DNA from: Paraburkholderia edwinii
GTDB lineage: Bacteria > Pseudomonadota > Gammaproteobacteria > Burkholderiales > Burkholderiaceae
Direction of reading: 5' to 3'
DNA: 64,000 nt
NCBI RefSeq assembly: GCF_019428685.1
Contig: NZ_CP080095.1
Span: forward strand, 4,154,001-4,218,000
The notes under the pieces: model-generated
The model's input: only the letters and a program-made list of their open reading frames with translations
Databases searched by the model: none
Told to the model about the DNA's origin: nothing
Made by a program: the position numbers and the translations under genes
Shown here: positions 36,971-46,612 of the stretch, in pieces
Position numbering within the stretch: the stretch's first letter is position 1
How the letters are laid out: every line of letters starts with the position of its first letter

Positions 36971-39900
36971 TTATAGCAGCAGCCTTAGCAACACCGGCAA
37001 AACCAGTAGCACGAGCGGCAACTGAACGATCAGCCCCGAGATGATCGCGACCGCCAACGGCTGCTGCATGGCCGAGCCCTGACCGAGCGCAAAGGCGAGC
37101 GGCAACAGCGCGAGAATCGCAGCGATGGTGGTCATCGCGATCGGCCGCAAGCGGTTACGGCCCGCGAGAATCAGCGCGACGCGTGGCGGCAATCCTTCTT
37201 CATGCACGAGTCCTTGAAACTCCGATACATAAAAAATGGCCACCTCGGTCACGATGCCGACGATCATCGTCATGCCCATCATCGCCGATATGTTCAGTTC
37301 AATACCGGCCGCCCACAAGCCGATGAACACCGCGCACGTCGCAAATAGCGGCATCGTCATCACCGCAAGCGCAATCCGAAAGCGTTCGTAAAGAAACAGC
37401 AAGAGCCCGAACACAAGCGCGACCGCTGCACCGAATACGGCAATCAGCCCCTTGAAAGCGATCTGCTGTTGTTGATACAGGCCACCGAGCTCGTAATAGA
37501 CGCCGGCCGGCAGAAGGCCCGATGCATCGAGCGCCTGCCGCACGTCCGCAATCGTCGATCCAAGATCGCGGCCGTCGATCCGCGCGGTTACCGCCACCAT
37601 CCGCTTGAGGTTGTCGCGGCTGATCTCCGGCTGCCTGCTCACCGCGATGCGATCGGCCACACGCGAGAGCGCGAACAGGTGGCCATCGGGCGCACGAATC
37701 TGCAGGCGCCCAAGCGCGGTATCGGTCAGCCGCTCTACGCCGGCCACGCGCACCCGCACGCCGATCGTCTTCGGTCCGCTCTGGTACTGCGTCGCGACAT
37801 TGCCCTCGATCATGTCCGACACCTGCTGCGCGATCGATTGCGGGTCCATGCCCTCGGCGGCCGCCGCATCGGGACGGATATGCAGATCGATCGCGTCGCC
37901 GGCCGGATTGATCCCGTCATTCACATCGACCACGCCGGCGATCTTGCCGATGCGCGCGGCAACGTGCTGTGCAGTTGTATCGAGCACCTGCTGGTCATCC
38001 GAATAGATCTTGATCTGCACCGGCTGCGGCACGGCGGTCAGGTCGCCGATCAGATCTTCCATCAGTTGGGCGAGTTCGATGCTGACGCCCGGCACCTGGG
38101 CTTCGATGCGCGAGCGGATTTCCTCCATCACGACGTCGATCGGCTCGCGCGAGCCCGACTTGAGCCGCACGAAAAAATCGCCTTTGTTCGGCTCGTTGAG
38201 GTCGCCGCCGAGTCCCGCGCCGGTGCGCCGCGAGTATGTCGCGACGTTCGGATTCGCGCGGATGATGGCCTCGATCTGCCGCATCAGCCGATCGGTCTCC
38301 GTCACCGATGTGCCGGGACTCGTGTGGTAGTCGAGCACGAAGCCGCCCTCGTCCATGGTCGGCATAAAGCCGCTGCCGACGCGCGTGAACGCAAACGCGG
38401 CCACGATCGCGAGCGGCACGATGCCCGCAAGAACCCACCATGGCCGTGCGCTGACACGCTCGATCAGCCGCGCGTAACCGCGCGTCAACCATCGCCCGAC
38501 ACGCGTTTCCGCGTGTTCCTGCGCGTCCTTCGCGGACAGCCACCGGTCGCATAGAATCGGAATCGCAAGCCATGTCACGGCAAACGAAATAAACAGCGCG
38601 CTGGCCATCGTCACCGACAGCGCCTTGAAGAACGCGCCCGTGACACCGGACAGAAACGCAAGCGGCACAAAAATGATCAGCGTCGCCGCTGACGATCCCG
38701 CGAGCGGTCGCGTGAATTCGAGCGCGGCGCTCATCACGCGGCCGTGGAACGCATGCTCCCCGGCCTCGCGCATGCGACGCGCGATGTGCTCGATCATCAC
38801 GATTGCGTCGTCGATCACGAGGCCGACCGCGGCCGCCATTCCGCCCAGCGTCATGATGTTGAAGCCCATGCCGAACACGTCGAGCAGCAGGATCGTCGCC
38901 GCCATCACGACCGGCACCAGCGCAACCGCAATAACCGTCACTTTCATGTTGCGCAGGAAGACGAATAAAGTGAGCGCCGCGAGCACGACGCCGATCATGA
39001 TCGCGTCGCGCACACTGGTTGCCGATGCGATCACGAGCTGGCTCTGGTCGTACCAGTTCGCGAGATGCACGTCCGCGGGCATGCGTTTGCGGAAGTCGTC
39101 GAGCCGCGCGCGAATCGCGGCGGCCATCGCGACGCTGTTCGCGCCGGGCTGCTGATAGACATTGATCAGCACGGCATCGTGACCGTCGGCGGTGACGCGA
39201 ATCCATTGCGGGACCACGCCGCGTTGCACGGTGGCGATATCGCCGAGCCGCACCTGTGCGCCGCCCGTCGACGCCACGACCACGTCGCGCAGATCGCGCA
39301 ATCCGGCCAGCGCCGTATCCGCGACCACGAGATACAGCTTGTAGTGATCCTCGATGCGCCCCGTCGCCATCAGCACGTTGCCCGCGCCGATCGCCTTGCC
39401 GACGTCGGCAATCGACAGCTTGTAAGCCGCGAGCCGTTGCGGATCGATCGCCACCTCAAGTTCGTCGCGCGCGCCGCCGGCGACGTCGACGCGAGCGACG
39501 CCGTCGACCGACGACAGCAGCGGCCGCATCTGGAACTGCGCGAGGTCGTAGAGCTGCGAAAGCGATTCGCGCGACGACGTGAGGCTATAGGCCAGCACCG
39601 GGAATACGGTCGGATCCATGCGCCGCACCTGCATCGACGTGCCCGGCGGCAAGGTCGCGAGAATCTCGCTGATCGCCGATTGCGCCTGCGGCGTCGCCTG
39701 GGCCATATCGGTGCCCCAGTCAAAATTCAGCGAGATTTCCGCGGACCCGCGGCTCGTGCGCGATTCGACGTCGCGCACATTCGGCACACGCCGCAGCGCC
39801 TCCTCCACCGGCATCGTGACAAGCGCGGCCATCTGCTCGGCCGGGCGATCGCCGGCATCGAGCGAGACCACCGCGCGTGGGAACGATACGTTCGGGAACA

Positions 39901-40006
39901 GCGAGATCGGCAAACGAAATGCAGTCAGCGCGCCGGCGAGTGCGGCAAGCGCGATCGCGAACAGCAGCGAGCGCCGGTGCCGCTGCATCCATTGACCGAA
40001 ATTCAT
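36971..40006 (-). CDS. RND-family efflux permease
   Basis: This 1011-aa inner-membrane proton antiporter has the RND layout of two six-helix halves with two large periplasmic loops. Helix 1 is LLFAIALAALAGALTAF. Helix 4 carries the proton-relay Asp pair (GLVIDDAIVMIEHIARR). The AcrB-like PSLPTDEGGF region is represented by GSGFMPTMDEGGFVLDY. It expels substrates from the periplasm or membrane through the MFP and TolC partners. The start at 40006 overlaps the MFP stop (ATGA); the frame extending upstream lies inside the MFP gene. The substrate is unknown. Confidence 0.9.
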   Translation of the reverse strand: MNFGQWMQRHRRSLLFAIALAALAGALTAFRLPISLFPNVSFPRAVVSLDAGDRPAEQMAALVTMPVEEALRRVPNVRDVESRTSRGSAEISLNFDWGTDMAQATPQAQSAISEILATLPPGTSMQVRRMDPTVFPVLAYSLTSSRESLSQLYDLAQFQMRPLLSSVDGVARVDVAGGARDELEVAIDPQRLAAYKLSIADVGKAIGAGNVLMATGRIEDHYKLYLVVADTALAGLRDLRDVVVASTGGAQVRLGDIATVQRGVVPQWIRVTADGHDAVLINVYQQPGANSVAMAAAIRARLDDFRKRMPADVHLANWYDQSQLVIASATSVRDAIMIGVVLAALTLFVFLRNMKVTVIAVALVPVVMAATILLLDVFGMGFNIMTLGGMAAAVGLVIDDAIVMIEHIARRMREAGEHAFHGRVMSAALEFTRPLAGSSAATLIIFVPLAFLSGVTGAFFKALSVTMASALFISFAVTWLAIPILCDRWLSAKDAQEHAETRVGRWLTRGYARLIERVSARPWWVLAGIVPLAIVAAFAFTRVGSGFMPTMDEGGFVLDYHTSPGTSVTETDRLMRQIEAIIRANPNVATYSRRTGAGLGGDLNEPNKGDFFVRLKSGSREPIDVVMEEIRSRIEAQVPGVSIELAQLMEDLIGDLTAVPQPVQIKIYSDDQQVLDTTAQHVAARIGKIAGVVDVNDGINPAGDAIDLHIRPDAAAAEGMDPQSIAQQVSDMIEGNVATQYQSGPKTIGVRVRVAGVERLTDTALGRLQIRAPDGHLFALSRVADRIAVSRQPEISRDNLKRMVAVTARIDGRDLGSTIADVRQALDASGLLPAGVYYELGGLYQQQQIAFKGLIAVFGAAVALVFGLLLFLYERFRIALAVMTMPLFATCAVFIGLWAAGIELNISAMMGMTMIVGIVTEVAIFYVSEFQGLVHEEGLPPRVALILAGRNRLRPIAMTTIAAILALLPLAFALGQGSAMQQPLAVAIISGLIVQLPLVLLVLPVLLRLLL

Positions 40007-41127
40007 GGCGCGGTGCCCTTCGTGGCGCGCACCGCCATGCCGTCCGTCAACTCGTAGTTGCCGGTGATGACGAGCGGCCGCGCTGCGTCGAGCGCGCCAT
40101 CGACGCCATAGCTGCGATCGTTTTCCACGCGAATCGATACTGCGACGCGATGGGCTTTCTCGTCGGGTGCGACCTGAAACACGTAGGCACCGTGATCGTC
40201 GCGCAGCACGGCAGAGCGCGGCACGACCCACCAGTCGCCGCGTTTCGTCTCGATGTCGGCGCGTACATGCGTACCGGGAATGAACGATGTGCCCGCGAGC
40301 GGCACGCTTGCACCGACGTTGACGAGTTGACTCTGCGTATCGACCGACGCGCCCACCATCACGATGCTGCCGTTCGCCGTCGCCTTGTCGAGCCCGGTGG
40401 CAAGCGCGTGCAGTGCGATACGGTCGCCGTCGTGGATCGACATCGCATCGGCGGGTTCGACACCGAGCGTTACGTTCGCGACATGGTCGGCACCGGCGCT
40501 GGCATTAGCGTTAGCGCCCGCGTTCGCGTTCGTCGCGATCAACTGCAAGATCGGCGCGCCTGCCTGCAACTGATCGCCGGGCGCGGCCGTTAGCTGCGCG
40601 ACGACGCCCCCCACCGGCGCGGCGATCGTGATGGCGCCCGCGGACACGCCGAGCGCGCGTTGCGCGGCGAGCGCCTGCTGTGCGTCGCTCAGCGCCTTCT
40701 GCGCGGAGGCGAGTTGCGACTGCGTCGCGAGCCCGTCGCGATACAGCGATTCGGTACGCGCGAGTTCGCCGCGCGCGAGCGTTTGCGCGCCTTGCGCTTG
40801 CGTCAAGGCGACCACCGCCGACGGATCGGCCTGCACCACGGCCAGCGGTGCGCCGCGCGCGACACGTTGCCCCGGCTGCACCCGCAGACTGCGAATGCGC
40901 GCGATATACGGCAAGCTGACCGTATCCGCATTGGCTGCGGCGGACGCGACCACGCCGTATGCGTGTACCTGCTGCGCGACCGGCTCGCGCGTGACGTGCG
41001 CGAGCACGACCGAGACTGCGGCGGGTTCGTCGGCACGCGCCAACCGCGCGGTGGCCGCGTTCAGAAAGAGCCATACACACAGCGCCGGCACGCAGGCCGC
41101 GCTCAGCGTTCGAAGACGGTTTTGCAT
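40003..41127 (-). CDS. RND efflux periplasmic adaptor (membrane fusion protein)
   Basis: This 374-aa protein has a signal peptide (LSAACVPALCVWLFLNAATARLARA). A lipoyl half-motif comes next (YIARIRSLRVQPGQRVARGAPLAVVQ), then an Ala/Gln-rich alpha-hairpin (residues about 95-140) and the second lipoyl half (ITIAAPVGGVVAQLTAAPGDQL). Beta-barrel and membrane-proximal domains follow, with WWVVPRSAVL. It bridges the permease and the outer-membrane channel. It starts 4 bases after the outer-membrane gene stop. The starts that would extend it to 41400 lie inside that gene. Confidence 0.9.
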   Translation of the reverse strand: MQNRLRTLSAACVPALCVWLFLNAATARLARADEPAAVSVVLAHVTREPVAQQVHAYGVVASAAANADTVSLPYIARIRSLRVQPGQRVARGAPLAVVQADPSAVVALTQAQGAQTLARGELARTESLYRDGLATQSQLASAQKALSDAQQALAAQRALGVSAGAITIAAPVGGVVAQLTAAPGDQLQAGAPILQLIATNANAGANANASAGADHVANVTLGVEPADAMSIHDGDRIALHALATGLDKATANGSIVMVGASVDTQSQLVNVGASVPLAGTSFIPGTHVRADIETKRGDWWVVPRSAVLRDDHGAYVFQVAPDEKAHRVAVSIRVENDRSYGVDGALDAARPLVITGNYELTDGMAVRATKGTAP

Positions 41128-41131
41128 GACA

Positions 41132-42559
41132 TCAACGTGAGAGGGAATCTGACGAGCCGGGATCGGGAATCGCGCTGCCAAGCAGCGCCTGCAAACCGAT
41201 GCGCTGTTCGGCGAGCGCTTCGTCGAGCGTCGCGACGTCGACGCGCCGCGTAAGCATCGCGGTTTGCGCATCGACGTACTGGCCGAACACGATGTCATGT
41301 GCCGCGTAAGCTTGCCGCGCGCGCTGCGCGGCCTGCTCCAGTTCCGGCAAGGCATGCTCGCTCGTCGAAAGCTGGGCGGCGAGAAGCGCGCTGTCCGCAC
41401 GCAAATGCACGATATCGCCGTAAGCGGTGTTTAAACGCGTCTGGTATTCATCGCTTAGCCGTTGCCGCGTGGCCTGTTCGATGGCAACGTTGCCGCGATT
41501 GCGGTTGAAGATCGGCAGGCTCAGATTGATCTGGAAGCCGCTTGTATAGATTTCCGATGTGTCGCGCGCACGCACGAAACCCACCGATAGACTCGGAAAC
41601 TGGTTCAGCACCGCGGCGCGGTACTTCTGCTCCTGCGCTTCGTAGCCTGCCCGCAGCGCGATCAGATCCGGTCGGCGTGCCGGCAGTTGCGTGAGCGCTG
41701 CGTCAATCGACTCATCCGGTGGCGGTGTGACGCGGTCGGATCCGGTCAGTGTTAGCTCAACGTCGGGCGCGAGCCCCAGTAGCGCGTTCAGATCGTGCCG
41801 CGTCTGTTCACGCGCGCGCTGCATGTCGTCGTCCTGTTTGCGCGCATCGTTGGATGCGATTAGCGCGGCGGCGACGCTATCGTGGGTCGCGTTGTGCGCT
41901 TGCGCCGCGTGCGCAATGCGTTCGTAACGTTCGCGGGCTAGTTCGCGTTGCCGATCGAGTAGTGGAAGTGCGACGTCCTGAAAGCGCGCCTTCACGAACA
42001 GCTGTTTGGCCTGTGCGATGACCTGCCATTCCTGCCACAACAAGCCGAGGTCGATTTTCTGAACCGTCGCGTCCGCGGACCGTTTGTTCGCGTCGCGTGT
42101 CACGACGGCCATCACGTCCATGCTCAAGCCGTAGCTAAAAGCCCGGTCGAAACCCAGTTGCCCTGGATAGTCGCTCGACACACTCAGTTGAGGATCGGGC
42201 AACAAGCCCGCTGAAAACGCCTGCGCCTGCGCAATGCCGAGATCGTCACGCGCGAGCTTCAGGTCCGGATTGTTGGCAACCGCGAGCATCGCGACTTCTT
42301 CGATGTCGAGGCCATTGGATGGATCGAAGCGATGCGCGGCAAGCGCGGGTAATGGCATCGCTGCGGGGTCGATCTGCATGCTTGCAAGTTGCGCTGGTGT
42401 GGTCAGCGTGTTGGATGTTGCCAGCGGCTGAGGTCGATACCACGTACAACCGGCGAGCAGCAGCGCGACGCCCGTACTGCACGCAAAGGCGTACGCAGTT
42501 GCGGCGAACCTGCCATGCAATGCGCGCACAGGCATCGCGCGGTGCGAAGGGTGAAACAA
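41132..42559 (-). CDS. TolC-family outer-membrane efflux lipoprotein
   Basis: This 475-aa protein has a lipobox (VALLLAGC) and two outer-membrane efflux repeats with long coiled-coil segments (for example ARERYERIAHAAQAHNATHDSVAAALIAS and LPELEQAAQRARQAYAAHD). It is the first gene of the tripartite efflux operon and forms the exit duct. The start is a TTG at 42559 with a strong AAGGAG about 7 bases upstream; an internal ATG eight codons later is the alternative. Confidence 0.9.
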   Translation of the reverse strand: MFHPSHRAMPVRALHGRFAATAYAFACSTGVALLLAGCTWYRPQPLATSNTLTTPAQLASMQIDPAAMPLPALAAHRFDPSNGLDIEEVAMLAVANNPDLKLARDDLGIAQAQAFSAGLLPDPQLSVSSDYPGQLGFDRAFSYGLSMDVMAVVTRDANKRSADATVQKIDLGLLWQEWQVIAQAKQLFVKARFQDVALPLLDRQRELARERYERIAHAAQAHNATHDSVAAALIASNDARKQDDDMQRAREQTRHDLNALLGLAPDVELTLTGSDRVTPPPDESIDAALTQLPARRPDLIALRAGYEAQEQKYRAAVLNQFPSLSVGFVRARDTSEIYTSGFQINLSLPIFNRNRGNVAIEQATRQRLSDEYQTRLNTAYGDIVHLRADSALLAAQLSTSEHALPELEQAAQRARQAYAAHDIVFGQYVDAQTAMLTRRVDVATLDEALAEQRIGLQALLGSAIPDPGSSDSLSR

Positions 42560-42913
42560 CTGAGGCTCCTTGTTGAGAACCGTCGGCGTAGCGGCCGATC
42601 AACAAGGGCTGATTCTGTTGGATGCTTGCTTAGCAGGTGCTTAAGATAACGCTTAAAAGCGAAGCGTAAGGCGGGCGGTGTGGTTACTGTCAGGCGCAAT
42701 GCGATTTGCTGCTAAGCGCTTCTTAAGTAAAGCCTGTGCGTCTCGATGCAAAACTGGCTTTCAGTTATCGGACGTATGCATTAGAGAAAGTTATCGCGTA
42801 TGTATAGCGACTATGTACTTCGGACGGCCTGATTGCGAGGCGAATCAAGCCGATCGAAAGGCTTCGCTCAACAGTTCATGCAGGCGCATTGAAACCGGAT
42901 CTTCCAGCGATCG
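42560..42913. other. Intergenic region with CTTAA-type motifs upstream of the efflux operon
   Basis: This 354-bp gap contains the promoter of the leftward efflux operon. Between about 42625 and 42732 the motif GCTTA/GCTTAA recurs (TTGCTTAGCAGGTGCTTAAG, AACGCTTAAAAGC, CTAAGCGCTTCTTAAG), including the palindrome AAGCGCTT. These may be operator half-sites, but no regulator gene is adjacent. No gene is seen. Confidence 0.4.
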
Positions 42914-43531
42914 TTATGCCAGAAAGCGGCTCAGTTCGCGACGCGAGCCATCTTCGTCGCCGATCTTTGCGAGCACGAACGCAAGCGCGACCGAATGCTG
43001 TGTATAGTTGTAAAAACCCAAACCTCCCTTCGACAGATAGCGTCGCAGCCATTCGAATGCCGCAACAACGTCTTCGATGGAATTGACGCGTTGCCAAAAT
43101 TCGTCGGCGCACGCCACTGCCTTCTCGACAACCGCCGCCGAGCTTTGCACGATGGCCTGCTCCCCGTGAATGAGGCTAATTTCCATAGCGCTGTCGCGTG
43201 CATCGACCGTCAGATCAAACATCGCGGACTTGTTGGTGCGATGCCATCGAACAGGGTTACCAGAGACGTGCGGCACAAAATCAAAGGAGAGACCCCAACG
43301 CGGAGCCATTACGCCGCCTTTCCAGGCGGGAAAGGCAAACATCTGGCGTATGGGCGTTCCGTCAAATCTCACCCACCTTAACGGCGCGACCTCTTCGAAT
43401 CCCTTCCCGTCTACAGCAGCATTAACGATGGGCGAGATGAGACGGTGCGCAGTTTCCAAAGTCACCATTTCAAAGGGCGCGGCCTTATGACGATTTTTAT
43501 GAATGCGCTCAACCCACTTGCTGATGCTCAT
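42914..43531 (-). CDS. Hypothetical protein
   Basis: This 205-aa soluble protein matches no family I recognise. It begins MSISKWVERIHKNRHK and contains a GVMAPRWGLSFDFVPHV segment and a Trp/Tyr-rich C-terminal half (FEWLRRYLSKGGLGFYNYTQHSVALAFVLAKIGD). No signal peptide or membrane helix is visible. I prefer the ATG at 43531; the frame is open to 43705, but the extra 58 residues look non-coding and overlap the upstream gene. It lies behind the gene at 43605 and is less GC-rich than its neighbours, which hints at horizontal acquisition. Confidence 0.65.
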   Translation of the reverse strand: MSISKWVERIHKNRHKAAPFEMVTLETAHRLISPIVNAAVDGKGFEEVAPLRWVRFDGTPIRQMFAFPAWKGGVMAPRWGLSFDFVPHVSGNPVRWHRTNKSAMFDLTVDARDSAMEISLIHGEQAIVQSSAAVVEKAVACADEFWQRVNSIEDVVAAFEWLRRYLSKGGLGFYNYTQHSVALAFVLAKIGDEDGSRRELSRFLA

Positions 43532-43604
43532 AGTTATATTGTGTGGTCGGGAAGGAGATTGGCTGCGTCGACTGGAGATAGTCGGATGTCGGCATTTGAG
43601 TACC

Positions 43605-44120
43605 TCAGCTACACGAATGCGCCCGCACGATATCCGGATTGAACGAGGAATGACCCGGGCTAATCTGTGCTGAAACGAGCATCGCGTGTTTGCCGTCAGG
43701 CACAAACCACGTCACCAAGGCGGTGAGTTCAGTTCCGTTCTCTGCCTTCATCCAACGTACCATTCGAACCTGATATGGAAAACATGTCGTCGCAGCCGCA
43801 CTGTCGTCCCCTATGACACCGTACTTGTCGAAAGTCTGCTTCATCGCGTCCGTCACTTGCGCACGCGATAGTTCTGATTTAAGCGCATCCGATGCGCTGT
43901 CGTAGATAGCGTCGAAATTTCGCTCGTTATACTGACGGATCATCGCATTCTCTGCTGCATCTGCGGCAGCCTTGTCATCCGCGAAACGCCCAAACCGGAC
44001 GTGCACCTTAGCCGCGACCAATATTCCTGTTATAACGACTATGGCTACCAAGCCTATCGTCCATTTTGATTTGCGAAGCTTTAACACCGGCACGTTCCTC
44101 TTATTTGTATTTTCCGGCAT
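43605..44120 (-). CDS. Hypothetical membrane-anchored protein
   Basis: This 171-aa protein has a basic N-terminus, one membrane helix at about residues 20-38 (WTIGLVAIVVITGILVAA) and an extracytoplasmic domain with IRQYNERNFDAIYDSASDAL and VTDAMKQTFDKYGVIGD. The domain resembles small NTF2-like or DUF3887/DUF4019-type folds, but I cannot assign it firmly. It probably precedes the gene at 42914-43531 in one transcript. Confidence 0.6.
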   Translation of the reverse strand: MPENTNKRNVPVLKLRKSKWTIGLVAIVVITGILVAAKVHVRFGRFADDKAAADAAENAMIRQYNERNFDAIYDSASDALKSELSRAQVTDAMKQTFDKYGVIGDDSAAATTCFPYQVRMVRWMKAENGTELTALVTWFVPDGKHAMLVSAQISPGHSSFNPDIVRAHSCS

Positions 44121-44390
44121 GCTAACCTACCTGAGTTCGCAGGCCAATTCCGCGTCAAGGAATGCATGGTTCATGAAAAGAGCGGTATGGATTTTCAATG
44201 ATCTGAGCGCCAATGTCGAATGACCTTTCATGGCCCACGACTGTCTGGCATCCATGCCGCATATACCAAAGCCGTCATCGCGGCGTGAGCCATTCATGCT
44301 GCTGTCACCCAACCCTGTTGCAATGCCCTCGACACCAAATAGGGGCGGCTATGCCGCCCATTTCTTTTTCTATGCCAGGGGGAAACCACG

Positions 44391-45758
44391 ATGAGAAAAA
44401 TATCGATCATTCTGTCCGCTGCGATGCTGCTGTACGGCGGCTCTGCCGCGCAGGCTCAAACATCGCGCACCAGCTGGGTCGTTACGCAAATCTACGACTA
44501 CAACCACCCGTTTGCGGCAACGGACAGCACGGATCTGGCAACCAAGATGGCGACCATGGCGGGCGACGCTTTCTCTTTCTATCGCGGAACGGCTCACATC
44601 TTCTATCAGGACATGCGCACTCTGCCGGCATCGAAATACACGACGACGCAGACAGGCTTGACCTGGATTGGCGGCGATGCCCACATCGGCAACTTCGGTG
44701 CCTGGCAGGATAGCAGCGGCAACAACGTGTTTTCCGTTGACGATTTCGATGAAGGCTACCTCGGCCAATACGTTTGGGATCTGCGCCGGCTGGCCACCAG
44801 CATGGTGCTCGTGGGCCGCGCGAATAATATTGCCGATAGCGATATCACCACCGCGATCAATACGATGGTGGCCGCTTACGTGAAGGAAATGAACACCTTT
44901 ATGGGCAGTAGCGATGAACTCAGCTTCCAGCTCAAGAACGGCAATACATCCGGTGTCGTGCAGGACACCATTGGCGACTCCAAGGGCGATAGCCGTTCCA
45001 GTCTGTTGAACAAGTACACGCAGGTGACGAACGGCGCGCGCAGCTTCCAGAACATTGCCAACACACTGGTCGCGGTGAACAGTACGACCTATAACAACAT
45101 CGCTAACTCGATGAGCAGTTACATCAGCTCGATTGCTTCATCCAAGCAATACTCGTCGAGCTATTACAAGGTGAAGGACATTCACCAGAAGCTAGGCTCC
45201 GGCGTCGGCAGTCTTGGCAAACTGCGCTACTACGTCCTGATCGAAGGACCCTCTACGTCCACATCGGACGACGTGATTCTCGAGATCAAGCAGGAGACAT
45301 CCAGCGCAGTATCTGAAGCCAGCAGCAATGGAGCGACGCTGCTTTCAGCCGATGACGGCAACGATGCCGCGCGCGTCGCCATGACCAACAAAGCGCAGAC
45401 GCTCAATGCCGACGTGCTAGTCGGTTATGCGACTATTAACGGCATGAACTTCTACTTCCACGAAAAGTCACCGTTCGAAGAAGACTTCGACTACACGCAG
45501 CTGACCAGCGCCGGCAAGCTCAACACCGCCGCGTCCTATCTGGGACAAGCGCTCGCGTCGGCTCACGCGATCTCGGATCAGGACTACAACAGCGCGATCG
45601 TTCAGTACAGCATCGACAAGCAGGTCACCAACGCGGTCACGAGTACGAGCGGACTGGAGTCGGAAATCTCGACGTTCGCGTTCAGCTACGCGGCGCAGGT
45701 CAACCTGGACTGGCAGTCATTCGTCGGCGCTTATCAATCCGGCACGTCGTTGTACTGA
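44391..45758 (+). CDS. Exported DUF2252-family protein
   Basis: This 455-aa protein has a clear signal peptide (ISIILSAAMLLYGGSAAQA). The DUF2252 core follows: MAGDAFSFYRGTAHIFYQD, WIGGDAHIGNFGAW, VFSVDDFDEGYLGQYVWDLRRLATS, and later YYKVKDIHQKLGSGVGSLGKLRYYVLI, VGYATINGMNFYFHEKSP and ALASAHA. DUF2252 proteins have a protein-kinase-like fold and are usually predicted to be cytoplasmic; the DDFDE..G....DL motif is acidic and probably binds metal. Here the domain is exported, rich in Ser/Thr/Asn, and preceded by a good AGGGGG ribosome binding site. Function is unknown. Confidence 0.85.
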   Translation: MRKISIILSAAMLLYGGSAAQAQTSRTSWVVTQIYDYNHPFAATDSTDLATKMATMAGDAFSFYRGTAHIFYQDMRTLPASKYTTTQTGLTWIGGDAHIGNFGAWQDSSGNNVFSVDDFDEGYLGQYVWDLRRLATSMVLVGRANNIADSDITTAINTMVAAYVKEMNTFMGSSDELSFQLKNGNTSGVVQDTIGDSKGDSRSSLLNKYTQVTNGARSFQNIANTLVAVNSTTYNNIANSMSSYISSIASSKQYSSSYYKVKDIHQKLGSGVGSLGKLRYYVLIEGPSTSTSDDVILEIKQETSSAVSEASSNGATLLSADDGNDAARVAMTNKAQTLNADVLVGYATINGMNFYFHEKSPFEEDFDYTQLTSAGKLNTAASYLGQALASAHAISDQDYNSAIVQYSIDKQVTNAVTSTSGLESEISTFAFSYAAQVNLDWQSFVGAYQSGTSLY

Positions 45759-45820
45759 TATCGGCTGGCTACACAGACGGCGCCGGGGATGAGCCTTGCG
45801 TCGTCTGTGGATGCCTAAAT

Positions 45821-46612
45821 CTAAACCGTCCGCAACATCCCACCGTCGACGAAATACGTCGATCCAACGCTATAGCTCGCGCGCTCCGAACAGAGAAACA
45901 CGATGAAGTCCGCCAGTTCCTCCGGCGTTGCAAAGCGCCGGATCGGCGCGAACTCGTCGGCCACCTGTTGCAGGTGCCCTTCCCAATCGCCGCCCGTATT
46001 TTGCGTTAGCGCTTTCGCGGTCTTCACCCAATCCGGCGTTAGAACGAGGCCCGGATTGATCGTATTCACGCGGATATTGTCTTTCACCACCTCGTTTGCG
46101 AGGTTCTTCGAGAACATCATCAGCGCGGCTTTAGTGACGTTGTAGATCGGCTCGTAGCCGAGCGGCTGCGCCGCGCAAATCGACGCGTTATGCAGGATCG
46201 CTCCACCGCCTCTCCGCTTCATCGACGGCACGAGCCCACGTGCGAGCCGCACCGCCGCCATCACATGCAGGTCCCAATACGCCTGCCACTTTTCGTCGGG
46301 CGCTTCCATGATCGTTTCGTTACTGCCGGTGCCCGCATTGTTGAACAGGATATCGGCGCCGTTGAAGTGCTGGTTCGCCGCGGCGACCAACGCGTCGACG
46401 CCGTCGATCGTCGCGACATCGCATGCAACCGGAACGACACGCACGCCGTGGCGCTGTGCGATATCCGCCGCGACCTGTTCGAGCCGTTCGCGTTGCCGCG
46501 CGGCCAGCACAAGATTCACGCCCTCGGCGGCGAAGCCTTCCGCGACCGCCAATCCGATGCCGACGCTTGCGCCCGTCAGCACTGCCACTTTCCCACGCAA
46601 GTTCAGATCCAT
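45821..46612 (-). CDS. SDR-family oxidoreductase
   Basis: This 263-aa classical short-chain dehydrogenase has the cofactor motif TGASVGIG near residue 12, NNAG in the central strand, and a Tyr-x3-Lys catalytic pair (YNVTK) preceded by Ser in HNASICAAQ. The C-terminal FVDGGMLRTV is typical of the family. Arg in AARQRER after the second strand suggests NADP(H). I chose the ATG at 46612, with GGAGACAAACA upstream; the frame is open to 46744. The substrate is not predictable. It is convergent with the DUF2252 gene. Confidence 0.9.
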   Translation of the reverse strand: MDLNLRGKVAVLTGASVGIGLAVAEGFAAEGVNLVLAARQRERLEQVAADIAQRHGVRVVPVACDVATIDGVDALVAAANQHFNGADILFNNAGTGSNETIMEAPDEKWQAYWDLHVMAAVRLARGLVPSMKRRGGGAILHNASICAAQPLGYEPIYNVTKAALMMFSKNLANEVVKDNIRVNTINPGLVLTPDWVKTAKALTQNTGGDWEGHLQQVADEFAPIRRFATPEELADFIVFLCSERASYSVGSTYFVDGGMLRTV

